This document shows positions 1 through 5,469 of a stretch of 7,278 nt of DNA, one piece after another. The position numbers and the translations under genes are program-made. The notes below the pieces were generated by a model. That model saw nothing but the letters and a program-made list of their open reading frames with translations. It was not told where the DNA came from and made no database searches. This DNA is from JAUYQR01 sp031415015 (GTDB lineage: Bacteria; Pseudomonadota; Alphaproteobacteria; Rhodobacterales; Rhodobacteraceae), in contig JANOQT010000003.1 of the NCBI GenBank assembly GCA_031415015.1, positions 1 to 7,278 of the forward strand, written 5' to 3'. Position 1 is the first letter of the stretch; each line of letters opens with the position of its first letter.

Positions 1-158
1 GCCTTGCGGGACTTGATGCCGCCTTCCCACGACGCGCGGTGGCTGGCGTGAAAGGCGGCGTGATGCTCGAAATCCTCGATCCGGGGCACGCGCAGCACCA
101 GACGCTCGGTCCGCAGGACCGGCAGCGCGTCGGCGATCTGGTGCGCGGGGCGCATCAT
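1..158 (-). CDS. GNAT-family N-acetyltransferase, N-terminal part (cut by window edge)
   Basis: Reading the minus strand from an ATG at 158-156 gives 52 open codons that run off the window. The peptide begins MMRPAHQIADALPV and continues with LRTERLVLR and a later HRASWEGG. The pattern 'LxTERLxLR, then a short acidic stretch' is the usual first strand and loop of RimJ/RimL-type acetyltransferases, which move an acetyl group from acetyl-CoA to an amine; the acceptor cannot be told. The catalytic and CoA-binding parts lie outside the window. The ATG overlaps the ffh stop codon (ATGA, 158-155), and a second in-frame ATG follows at 155-153, so translation is probably coupled to ffh. An acetyltransferase gene directly after ffh is, from memory, a common arrangement in Rhodobacteraceae, often followed by chorismate mutase and rpsP. 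Family call good, function open. Confidence 0.8.
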   Translation of the reverse strand, partial: MMRPAHQIADALPVLRTERLVLRVPRIEDFEHHAAFHASHRASWEGGIKSRK

Positions 159-1660
159 TTCTTGCGCGTCAGCCCGGACAGGCCCGACGGCAGCGACATG
201 CCACGCGGCAGACCCATGTTGCCAAGCCCGCCAAAGCTGCCGCCCATGCCCTGCTTCATGCCCTTGGCAGCCTCTTCCAGCTGTTCCGGCGTCATCTTCG
301 ACGGGTCGGGCATGCCGCCCTTGCCCATGAAAGATTTCATCGCGTTCTTGAGCATGCCGCCCTTACCCATCTTCTTCATCATCTCGGCCATCTGCTTGTG
401 CTGTTTCAGCAGCCGGTTGAGGTCGGAGACATCCATGCCAGCCCCCGCCGCGACGCGTTTCTTGCGGCTTGCGGCCAGCAGGTCGGGGTTGGCGCGTTCC
501 TTCTTGGTCATCGACTGGATCAGCGCGATCTGCCGCTTCAGCATCTTGTCGTTCAGGCCCGCCTCGGCGGCGGCGGCCTGCATCTTGCCCATGCCAGGCA
601 TCATGCCCATCAGGCCCTGCATGCCGCCCATCTTGATCATCTGTTCCAGCTGCATCCGCAGATCGTTCATGTTGAACAGACCCTTGGCGAACCGCTTGGC
701 CATTCGTTCGGCCTGCTCCGCCTCGAACGTCTCCTGCGCGCGTTCGACAAGGGCGACGATATCACCCATGCCGAGGATGCGGCCTGCGACACGTTCGGCC
801 TCGAACGTCTCGATCGCGTCCATCTTTTCGCCCATGCCGACGAAGCGGATGGGTTTGCCGGTGACAGCGCGCATGGAAAGTGCCGCACCACCGCGACCGT
901 CGCCGTCCATCCGGGTCAGGACGACGCCGGTGATGCCGACCTTGCCGTCGAATTCGGTGGCGACATTGACCGCGTCCTGCCCGGTCAGGCCATCGACGAC
1001 CAGCAGCGTTTCGCGCGGCTGAGCGATGTTGCGGACGGCCTGCACCTCGTCCATCAAGACTTCGTCGATGTGCAGACGACCGGCAGTATCCAGAAACAGG
1101 ACGTCATAGCCGCCCATGTTGGCCTGCGTTTTCGCCCGCTTGGCGATTTGAACCGCCGTCTCGCCCTTGACGATGGGCAGGCTGTCGACGCCGACCTGCG
1201 CGGCAAGGATCGCCAGCTGTTCCATCGCGGCGGGGCGGTTGGTATCCAGCGACGCCAGCAGCACCTTCTTGCCGTTCTTTTCCTTCAGCCGCTTGGCCAG
1301 TTTGGCCGTCGTGGTGGTCTTGCCCGAGCCTTGCAGACCGACCATCAGGATCGTCGCAGGCGGGTTGTCGATTTTCAGCGCGTCCGCAGGGCCGTCACCG
1401 GCCAGCACATGGATCAGCTCGTCATGGACGATCTTGACGACCATCTGACCGGGGGTGATCGACTTGGTCACCGCAGCGCCGGTGGCCTTGTCCTGCACCC
1501 GCTTGATAAACTCGCGTGCCACGGCCAGCGACACGTCGGCGTCGAGGAGGGCGGTGCGCACCTCGCGCAGGGCGGTGATCACGTCGGCTTCGGACAGGGC
1601 GCCTTGCTTCGTCAGGCGGTCGAAGACGCTTCCAAGGCGTTCTGACAGGCTTTCGAACAT
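155..1660 (-). CDS. ffh: Signal recognition particle protein Ffh (SRP54 GTPase)
   Basis: Ffh binds 4.5S RNA, recognises signal sequences of nascent inner-membrane and secreted proteins on the ribosome, and delivers them to the receptor FtsY at the membrane. The 501-residue product shows the complete family layout. The N-terminal helical domain covers about 1-90. The NG GTPase domain has the P-loop GLQGSGKTTTT (108-118), DTNRPAA (139-145), DTAGRL (191-196), TRMDGDGRGG (249-258) and the closing GMGEKMDAIETF (275-286). A Met-rich M domain covers about 300-435, with the signal-binding region rich in MxGMMPGMGKM and an RNA-binding segment around AGAGMDVSDLNRLLKQ (405-420). The E. coli protein is about 453 residues; here a Gly/Met-rich tail (about 431-501) containing MGKGGM twice adds the difference. 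ATG at 1660-1658 is preceded by AGGAGAG at 4-5 bases, a strong Shine-Dalgarno that fixes the start. No frameshift or missing motif seen. It should pair with an ffs RNA encoded elsewhere. Confidence 0.98.
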   Translation of the reverse strand: MFESLSERLGSVFDRLTKQGALSEADVITALREVRTALLDADVSLAVAREFIKRVQDKATGAAVTKSITPGQMVVKIVHDELIHVLAGDGPADALKIDNPPATILMVGLQGSGKTTTTAKLAKRLKEKNGKKVLLASLDTNRPAAMEQLAILAAQVGVDSLPIVKGETAVQIAKRAKTQANMGGYDVLFLDTAGRLHIDEVLMDEVQAVRNIAQPRETLLVVDGLTGQDAVNVATEFDGKVGITGVVLTRMDGDGRGGAALSMRAVTGKPIRFVGMGEKMDAIETFEAERVAGRILGMGDIVALVERAQETFEAEQAERMAKRFAKGLFNMNDLRMQLEQMIKMGGMQGLMGMMPGMGKMQAAAAEAGLNDKMLKRQIALIQSMTKKERANPDLLAASRKKRVAAGAGMDVSDLNRLLKQHKQMAEMMKKMGKGGMLKNAMKSFMGKGGMPDPSKMTPEQLEEAAKGMKQGMGGSFGGLGNMGLPRGMSLPSGLSGLTRKK

Positions 1661-1733
1661 GGCTCTCTCCTACGGTTGCGGTGCGCCGGATATGGGGTCC
1701 GGTGGTGGAAATCCCAACACAAATGCCGGACAA

Positions 1734-1762
1734 CACCTGTGGGCGCAGCGCGCTGACAGGTG
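1734..1762. repeat. Nested inverted repeat in the ffh leader
   Basis: CACCTGT (1734-1740) and ACAGGTG (1756-1762) form a perfect 7-bp inverted repeat around a 15-base middle that itself holds the 10-base palindrome CAGCGCGCTG (1746-1755). It lies between the predicted ffh promoter and the ffh start, about 74 bases before the ATG. It has no T-run on the ffh strand, so it does not look like an intrinsic terminator. It could be a leader hairpin or a protein-binding dyad. A weaker dyad, CCGGA-N7-TCCGG, sits nearer the start at 1686-1702. Confidence 0.4.
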
Positions 1763-1820
1763 GCGATCCCGGCAAAAGCCATGGGACCGGAAGCGTCAAG
1801 CCTCCGGGGAATTGGTGCGG

Positions 1821-1849
1821 CGGATACGCCGGGCAGCGCGAGGTGTCAA
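1821..1849 (-). promoter_or_regulatory. Candidate sigma-70 promoter for ffh
   Basis: On the minus strand a perfect TTGACA (1849-1844) preceded by C is followed after 17 bases by TATCCG (1826-1821). The -35 and spacing are ideal and match the CTTGAC style of Rhodobacteraceae promoters; the -10 is imperfect (TAT then CCG). Transcription would begin near 1814 and give an ffh leader of about 150 bases. A second CTTGACG at 1800-1794 could be an alternative -35, but its -10 partner (TTTGCC) is poor. The region lies just downstream of the glycosyltransferase stop codon, so ffh may also receive read-through. Confidence 0.45.
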
Positions 1850-1879
1850 GGGTCAGGGGTACCCGCAGCGCTGCTCCGG

Positions 1880-2767
1880 TCAGCCCGGGACAGGCGGAAG
1901 GTCCGCCATTGACGTGATGGCGTGGTTTTCCGCCAGCAGGTTGTTCAGGCGGGTCTGGTCGATGAAGGGGAAATTCTCGGCCAGCGCTGCATCGATGACG
2001 GTGACGTGACGCCCGGCACGACGGCTTGTCCGTTCGCGGCGCAATGCGGTGAGGATCTTGTCCTGCCGCGCCACGGTGTCATTCTCGAAATGCTGGGTGC
2101 GGATATAGGCACACAGGCTGGGGTCCGAGACGACGGGCCAGCGTGTCCAGACATTGCTGTGCATCATCTCGAACGGGTTCTTGATGAACGCAGCACCTGC
2201 CACGATGGCAAGGCCAAGCCCGGTCAGGAAATGCCGGTGTTCAATCGCCACGCCGTCGGGTTTCGCCAGATCAGCCGGGAACAGCATGATCCCCGTCGGA
2301 AAGGTGATGTGCGTCGTGGGCGGCAAGGCATGCGACAGCTTGCGCAGCCGGGCGATATAAGTCCGGGCCAGCGCATCGTCATCGTCCAGCCGGAAATGGA
2401 TGGCTGTCCCAGTGGCACGAACGCCCAACGACCCGATCATGTGCCCACGAAAAGCCCGTCTGCCGATCCGCGCGGCCGAGAAATCCAGCACCACATCCGG
2501 CAACCCTGCCGTGATCGCGCGCAGCCGGTCCTTGTAGGGTTCGGGCATGACATCGGAGGACATAATGACAATGCGGAAATCCTTGTCGGTCTGGGCCAGC
2601 AGACTGGGCAGGGTAAGATTTTCGAACAGATGAAACCGCCGGGCCATCCGGGTTTCATCGTAAAGCCGCGCCAGTGCGGCGTCGGCTTCATCCGGCTTCA
2701 GCCGCGTGTCGGTAATCCCATAGAAGGAAAAGCGAATAAGCCCAATGATCGGCCTTTGATCGAACAC
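1880..2767 (-). CDS. Putative rhamnosyltransferase-like glycosyltransferase
   Basis: The 295-residue product resembles the 'putative rhamnosyl transferase' family (I believe PF11316), common in roseobacters and never well assigned to a substrate. It opens with the strand IGLIRFSFYG (8-17). It continues with RRFHLFENLTLPSLLAQTDK (43-62), in which an initial glycosyltransferase strand-helix follows 'lFexlTLPSLxaQTD', then IVIMSSDVMPEPY (67-79) and RLDDDDAL (126-133). The acidic run 128-131 is the likely metal/nucleotide-sugar binding DxD equivalent of a GT-A fold. No signal peptide or membrane span is visible, so it is probably cytoplasmic, acting on a nucleotide-sugar and a surface glycan or lipid. 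The start is GTG (2767-2765); GGAGAG seven bases upstream supports it. It stands alone: ffh lies 219 bases downstream on the same strand and a lysR-type gene diverges upstream. The rhamnose label is family nomenclature, not something shown here. Confidence 0.72.
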   Translation of the reverse strand: MFDQRPIIGLIRFSFYGITDTRLKPDEADAALARLYDETRMARRFHLFENLTLPSLLAQTDKDFRIVIMSSDVMPEPYKDRLRAITAGLPDVVLDFSAARIGRRAFRGHMIGSLGVRATGTAIHFRLDDDDALARTYIARLRKLSHALPPTTHITFPTGIMLFPADLAKPDGVAIEHRHFLTGLGLAIVAGAAFIKNPFEMMHSNVWTRWPVVSDPSLCAYIRTQHFENDTVARQDKILTALRRERTSRRAGRHVTVIDAALAENFPFIDQTRLNNLLAENHAITSMADLPPVPG

Positions 2768-2798
2768 GCGCGCACTCTCCGTGATTTATCGCTGCGCC

Positions 2799-2828
2799 AC
2801 TAGAGAAGCAGGCTTGCCGGGGCGTCAA
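2799..2828 (-). promoter_or_regulatory. Candidate promoter of the glycosyltransferase gene
   Basis: On the minus strand CTTGACG gives the -35 TTGACG (2828-2823). After 18 bases TCTAGT (2804-2799) gives four of six matches to the -10 consensus. The predicted transcript starts near 2792, leaving a leader of about 25 bases that contains the Shine-Dalgarno GGAGAG. The -35 hexamer is part of the dyad at 2811-2831, so a protein bound there would cover the promoter. Confidence 0.4.
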
Positions 2829-2831
2829 GCC
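2811..2831. promoter_or_regulatory. Possible LysR-type operator (T-N11-A dyad)
   Basis: GGCTTG (2811-2816) and CAAGCC (2826-2831) form a perfect 6-bp inverted repeat with a 9-base spacer. T2815 and A2827 are separated by exactly 11 bases, the T-N11-A form of LysR-family binding sites. It sits in the divergent spacer between the glycosyltransferase and the lysR-type gene, about 90 bases before the latter's ATG, a usual position for autoregulation. Caution: one arm coincides with the -35 of the minus-strand promoter, so part of the symmetry could arise from that. Confidence 0.4.
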
Positions 2832-2878
2832 ATAGTTCATCGCTTGCATCACCCACCGCAACTGCCGATAACCTTGGC

Positions 2879-2898
2879 ACTGTGCGTCAGCGCACAGT
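2879..2898. repeat. Perfect 8-bp inverted repeat before the lysR-type gene
   Basis: ACTGTGCG (2879-2886) and CGCACAGT (2891-2898) are perfectly complementary around the 4-base loop TCAG. As RNA this is a compact stable hairpin ending 22 bases before the ATG at 2921; as DNA it could be an operator. There is no useful T-run: GTCTTGC follows on the plus strand and GCCAAGG on the minus strand. An intrinsic terminator is therefore unlikely. A weak promoter, TTGCAT (2844-2849) - 17 bases - GATAAC (2867-2872), would place the hairpin at or just after the transcription start. Confidence 0.45.
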
Positions 2899-2920
2899 CT
2901 TGCGGCAGCGAGGGGTGTTG

Positions 2921-3805
2921 ATGGAAAACTGGGACGAAATTAGAACGGCGTATCAGGTGGCCCGGATGGGCACCGTGTCGGGTGCGGCAGAGGTGCTGGG
3001 GGTGCACCATGCCACGGTGATCCGCCACATCGACGCGCTGGAAAAACGGCTGGCATCGAAACTATTCCAGCGTCATGCGCGCGGCTATACACCCACCGAG
3101 GCGGGGCGCGACCTGCTGGCCGTGGCGCAGACCACGGAAGAGCAGTTTGCGCACCTGTCCTCGCGCATCAAGGGCCAGGGAGAGTCTGTGGCGGGCGAAC
3201 TTGTCGTCACTTCGATCGCCGGGGTGTCGGATTTGCTGACGCCGGTGATGGTGTCGTTTCAACAAAGATACCCCAGTGTACAGGTGCGGTTTCTGACCGA
3301 CATGCGGGTGTTCCGGCTGGATTACGGCGAAGCGCATGTGGCGATCCGCGCCGGGGCCGGGCCGGAAGAGCCGGACAATGTGGTGCAGCCACTCGTGCGT
3401 GTGCGGACCGGGCTGTACGCGTCGAAATCCTATGTGGGCGCGCATGGGCTGCCAACGGGCGAGGCGGATTTTGCGGGCCACAGGTTTGTCTGTACCGACA
3501 CCGAAACAACGCGCGCGCCGTTCTATCGCTGGCTGCGCGCCACGGTGCAGCCCGAGCAGATCACCTACGCAGCGACCGAACCTGCGGCGCTGGAGGCGGC
3601 GGTCCGGATGGGCGCGGGCATCGGTTTTGTGATGGCCTTCCGCGCAGCAGAGGACCCTGAACTGATCGAGGTGTTGCCGTCGCGCCCGGAGTGGGAGGCA
3701 CCCTTGCGGATCGTCACGCATGTCGATCTACACCGGACGCGCAAGGTGCAGGCCTTCCTCGGGCATCTGAAAGAGGCCGCGAAAGACTGGAAGCTGTGCA
3801 CCTGA
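2921..3805 (+). CDS. LysR-family transcriptional regulator
   Basis: The 294-residue product has the normal LysR length and layout. A winged helix-turn-helix at about 4-62 includes MGTVSGAAEVLGVHHATVIR (16-35) and the linker-side KLFQRHARGYTPTEAG (47-62). A coiled dimerisation helix follows (about 63-90). The two-lobed effector domain starts at ELVVTSIAG (93-101) and carries LYASKSYV (165-172) and the family-typical GAGIGFVMAF (231-240). It would bind DNA as a tetramer and respond to a small ligand that cannot be named from sequence. ATG 2921 is preferred because AGGGG lies five bases upstream and MENWDEIRTAYQVA is where LysR proteins normally begin. An in-frame GTG at 2882 would add 13 basic residues and lies inside a hairpin. 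The gene overlaps the following exporter gene, suggesting the pair is one operon and the exporter a target. The divergent glycosyltransferase could be a second target. Confidence 0.93.
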   Translation: MENWDEIRTAYQVARMGTVSGAAEVLGVHHATVIRHIDALEKRLASKLFQRHARGYTPTEAGRDLLAVAQTTEEQFAHLSSRIKGQGESVAGELVVTSIAGVSDLLTPVMVSFQQRYPSVQVRFLTDMRVFRLDYGEAHVAIRAGAGPEEPDNVVQPLVRVRTGLYASKSYVGAHGLPTGEADFAGHRFVCTDTETTRAPFYRWLRATVQPEQITYAATEPAALEAAVRMGAGIGFVMAFRAAEDPELIEVLPSRPEWEAPLRIVTHVDLHRTRKVQAFLGHLKEAAKDWKLCT

Positions 3806-4701
3806 CCTCTCGTCTGCCCTCTGGACTGACCGAACAGCAGCGCGGTCATCTGGCAATGCTGGCGTTTTCGGCGCTGGTGGCGGGGTCGTTTTCACTGGGG
3901 GCACTTGCGGCGCCCTTTGTCGATCCCGCGGCCCTGTCGGCGGTTCGGTTCCTGATCGCGGCGGTGTTGGTCGGCGTGGCGGCGCTGGCAACCACCGGTC
4001 TGCCACGCCGGGCCTTTGTGGCACCGTGGCGGTATCTGCTGCTGGGGGCACTGCTGGCGGCCTATTTCGTGCTGATGTTCGAAGGGTTGCGGACGGCGGC
4101 TCCGGTGTCCACGGCGGCGGTGTTCACGTTGACGCCGGTGATGGCGGCGGGCTTTGGCTGGGTAATGCTGCGCCAACGGCTGACCGGGCGGATGGCGCTG
4201 GCGCTGGGTATCGGGGCGCTGGGGGCGCTGTGGGTAATCTTTCGCGCTGACCTTGACTCCATGCTGGGCCTGCAGGTGGGCGCGGGCGAAGTGACCTATT
4301 TCTGGGGCTGTGTCGCCCATGCCGCCTACGCGCCACTGGTGCGCAAGCTGAACCGGGGTGAACCGGCCATCGTGTTCACCTTCGGAATGATGGTCGCGGG
4401 CACTGCACTGCTGACCGTCTGGGCCTGGCCTGCGATTTTGGCGACGGACTGGGCGACGTTGCCGGGGATCGTGTGGATCACGCTGGCCTATGTGGCGGTG
4501 GCTGCTTCGGCGATGACGTTTGTGCTGTTGCAATACGCGACGCTGCGGCTGCCTGCGGCCAAGGTCATGGCCTATACCTATCTGGTGCCCGCATGGGTGA
4601 TCTTGTGGGAAATCGCCCTGCACGGGGCCTATCCGCCGGTGCTGGTGCTGGCGGGGGTGGCGATGACGGGTCTGGCGCTGTGGCTGCTGTTGAAGGACTG
4701 A
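3796..4701 (+). CDS. DMT-superfamily EamA-type transporter (probable exporter)
   Basis: A 301-residue, very hydrophobic protein fits the drug/metabolite transporter superfamily, with about ten membrane helices in two EamA repeats (roughly 19-149 and 163-298). Visible family features are GALAAPFVDPAALSAVRFLI (35-54), which begins the second helix, LRTAAPVSTAAVFTLTPVMA (98-117) at the third-fourth helix turn, and in the second half RLPAAKVMAYTYLVPAW (251-267) with the 'a...ytylvP' pattern. Relatives export amino acids, metabolites or drugs; the cargo is unknown. The GTG at 3796 is chosen because it gives full first-helix coverage and normal length and overlaps the lysR-type stop by 10 bases. 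GAAAGA (3781-3786) or GGAAG (3789-3793, rather close) may serve as ribosome binding site. An ATG at 3856 would start inside the first helix with no Shine-Dalgarno. Co-translation with the regulator suggests it acts on the regulator's ligand. Confidence 0.87.
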   Translation: MHLTSRLPSGLTEQQRGHLAMLAFSALVAGSFSLGALAAPFVDPAALSAVRFLIAAVLVGVAALATTGLPRRAFVAPWRYLLLGALLAAYFVLMFEGLRTAAPVSTAAVFTLTPVMAAGFGWVMLRQRLTGRMALALGIGALGALWVIFRADLDSMLGLQVGAGEVTYFWGCVAHAAYAPLVRKLNRGEPAIVFTFGMMVAGTALLTVWAWPAILATDWATLPGIVWITLAYVAVAASAMTFVLLQYATLRLPAAKVMAYTYLVPAWVILWEIALHGAYPPVLVLAGVAMTGLALWLLLKD

Positions 4702-5346
4702 CTATTCGGCGGGGATCGTCTGTCGTGCATCGGCCTTGCGGGGCGAAGCGTTGCCGATCAGCCGGTCCATCTTTGCGCCGACCCGGGCCAGATGGCTGGC
4801 CCGGCTTTCCGGGGTGGAACCGTCCATCAGATAGTGCGCGGCAAACGCCACCCGCTTGCCCGGCTTGCACAAAAACCCCACGCCGCGCATCAGCGTGCGC
4901 TTGCCCGGCGCGCCGATGAGGGCGGTCAGCCACCAACTGGCCCCGCAGGTGGTGAAAATCCCCAGCCGGGTGATGTGGCGCAGACCGGGGCGGATGGTGC
5001 GGTTCTGCGCGTCAGGCATGTGGAAGGCGACATCGGGCAACAGCACCCGGTCCAGCCAGCCTTTCAGCATCGCGGGCAGGCCATACCACCAGGTCGGATA
5101 AACAAAGATCAGCGTATCGCACCAGCGCAGGTCCTCCACCTCGGTGGCCACGCTGGCGGTGTTCTTCGGGCAGTCCAGATATTCTGACCATTCCGGCCCG
5201 GTCAGCACCGGCTGGAACCCCTTGGCGTAAAGGTCACTGATCCGCACCTCGGCCCCGGCCTGCTCAAGTTTCGACACAACCACATCCCGCACCGCCGCGT
5301 TGAAGCTGTCGGGGCGGGGATGGCAGTACACGACAAGTGCGCGCAT
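4702..5346 (-). CDS. NAD(P)H dehydrogenase (quinone)-like flavoprotein, flavodoxin-2 fold
   Basis: The 214-residue product belongs to the NQO1/KefF/MdaB-type flavodoxin-like family, cytoplasmic enzymes that use NAD(P)H and a bound flavin to reduce quinones or related electrophiles. The N-terminal MRALVVYCHPRPDSFNAAV has the 'HPrpdSfn' loop that holds the flavin phosphate (about 9-16). FVYPTWWYGLPAMLKGWLDR (81-100) is the hallmark flavin-contacting segment followed by the dimer helix. IFTTCGASWW (130-139) provides the third flavin loop. The length suits the family (about 190-270). The C-terminal 30 residues are basic and low in motif content. ATG 5346-5344 is the only start that fits the family N-terminus, yet the preceding bases (CATCCCTC) contain no Shine-Dalgarno, and two stem-loops lie just upstream. 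Its TAG abuts the TGA of the convergent exporter gene. Substrate unknown. Confidence 0.87.
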   Translation of the reverse strand: MRALVVYCHPRPDSFNAAVRDVVVSKLEQAGAEVRISDLYAKGFQPVLTGPEWSEYLDCPKNTASVATEVEDLRWCDTLIFVYPTWWYGLPAMLKGWLDRVLLPDVAFHMPDAQNRTIRPGLRHITRLGIFTTCGASWWLTALIGAPGKRTLMRGVGFLCKPGKRVAFAAHYLMDGSTPESRASHLARVGAKMDRLIGNASPRKADARQTIPAE

Positions 5347-5368
5347 GAGGGATGACCGGGTTTAGCCG

Positions 5369-5392
5369 CCATGCCACAGGATAGAGGCATGG
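5369..5392. repeat. Stem-loop B upstream of the flavoprotein gene
   Basis: CCATGCC (5369-5375) and GGCATGG (5386-5392) are perfect 7-bp arms around a 10-base middle. On the minus strand it ends 22 bases before the flavoprotein ATG. It could be an RNA hairpin in the leader or a dimeric-regulator operator. No T-run follows it (next bases GCGGCTAAACC), so it is not an intrinsic terminator. Confidence 0.45.
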
Positions 5393-5394
5393 AA

Positions 5395-5413
5395 AGCGCA
5401 GGAATGCTGCGCT
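5395..5413. repeat. Stem-loop A upstream of the flavoprotein gene
   Basis: AGCGCAG (5395-5401) and CTGCGCT (5407-5413) form a perfect 7-bp stem with the 5-base loop GAATG, only two bases from stem-loop B. On the minus strand the stem is followed by TTCC, giving at most three Ts counting the last stem base. As a terminator for the upstream kinase gene it would therefore be weak. A hairpin or operator at the start of the flavoprotein transcript is as likely. Confidence 0.45.
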
Positions 5414-5419
5414 GGCGAA

Positions 5420-5449
5420 ATCCTAGCACGGCCGGGTGCGTTGGCTCAA
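5420..5449 (-). promoter_or_regulatory. Possible promoter of the flavoprotein gene
   Basis: On the minus strand TTGAGC (5449-5444) is followed after 18 bases by TAGGAT (5425-5420), each matching four of six consensus bases. The start would fall near 5413, right where stem-loop A begins, leaving a leader of about 67 bases that holds both stem-loops. The hexamers are imperfect and this remains a tentative call. Confidence 0.3.
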
Positions 5450-5469
5450 TACCGATGTAGCGGTGCGGA

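Noticed and set aside
398..1645. A 415-codon open frame antisense to ffh, plus others at 39-1022 and 1455-2009
   Set aside because: They mirror the highly conserved Ffh codons, their products are His/Arg/Asp-rich with no domain pattern, and no ribosome binding site precedes them; high GC keeps such frames open.
1856..1874. Terminator after the glycosyltransferase from GGGTACCC and GCAGCGCTGC
   Set aside because: Both are short palindromes without loops and no T-run follows on the minus strand, so no intrinsic terminator can be claimed.
1661..1879. SRP RNA (ffs) gene in the gap beside ffh
   Set aside because: The conserved 4.5S apical loop with its GGAAG...AGCAGCC context is not present on either strand; only a chance GGTCAGG is seen.
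1922..2803. A 293-codon frame antisense to the glycosyltransferase
   Set aside because: The product has no recognisable motif and runs through the opposing gene's promoter region; the minus-strand protein has clear family features.
2875..2895. Sigma-54 promoter from TTGGCAC near the lysR-type gene
   Set aside because: The -12 element (TTGC) is missing at the required spacing.
2882..2920. Upstream GTG start for the lysR-type gene
   Set aside because: It adds 13 basic residues not typical of the family, lies inside the 2879-2898 hairpin, and has no Shine-Dalgarno, whereas ATG 2921 has AGGGG at good spacing.
3691..3795. Longer exporter reading frame starting at 3691
   Set aside because: It would overlap the lysR-type gene by over 100 bases with Arg-rich sequence unlike a transporter N-terminus.
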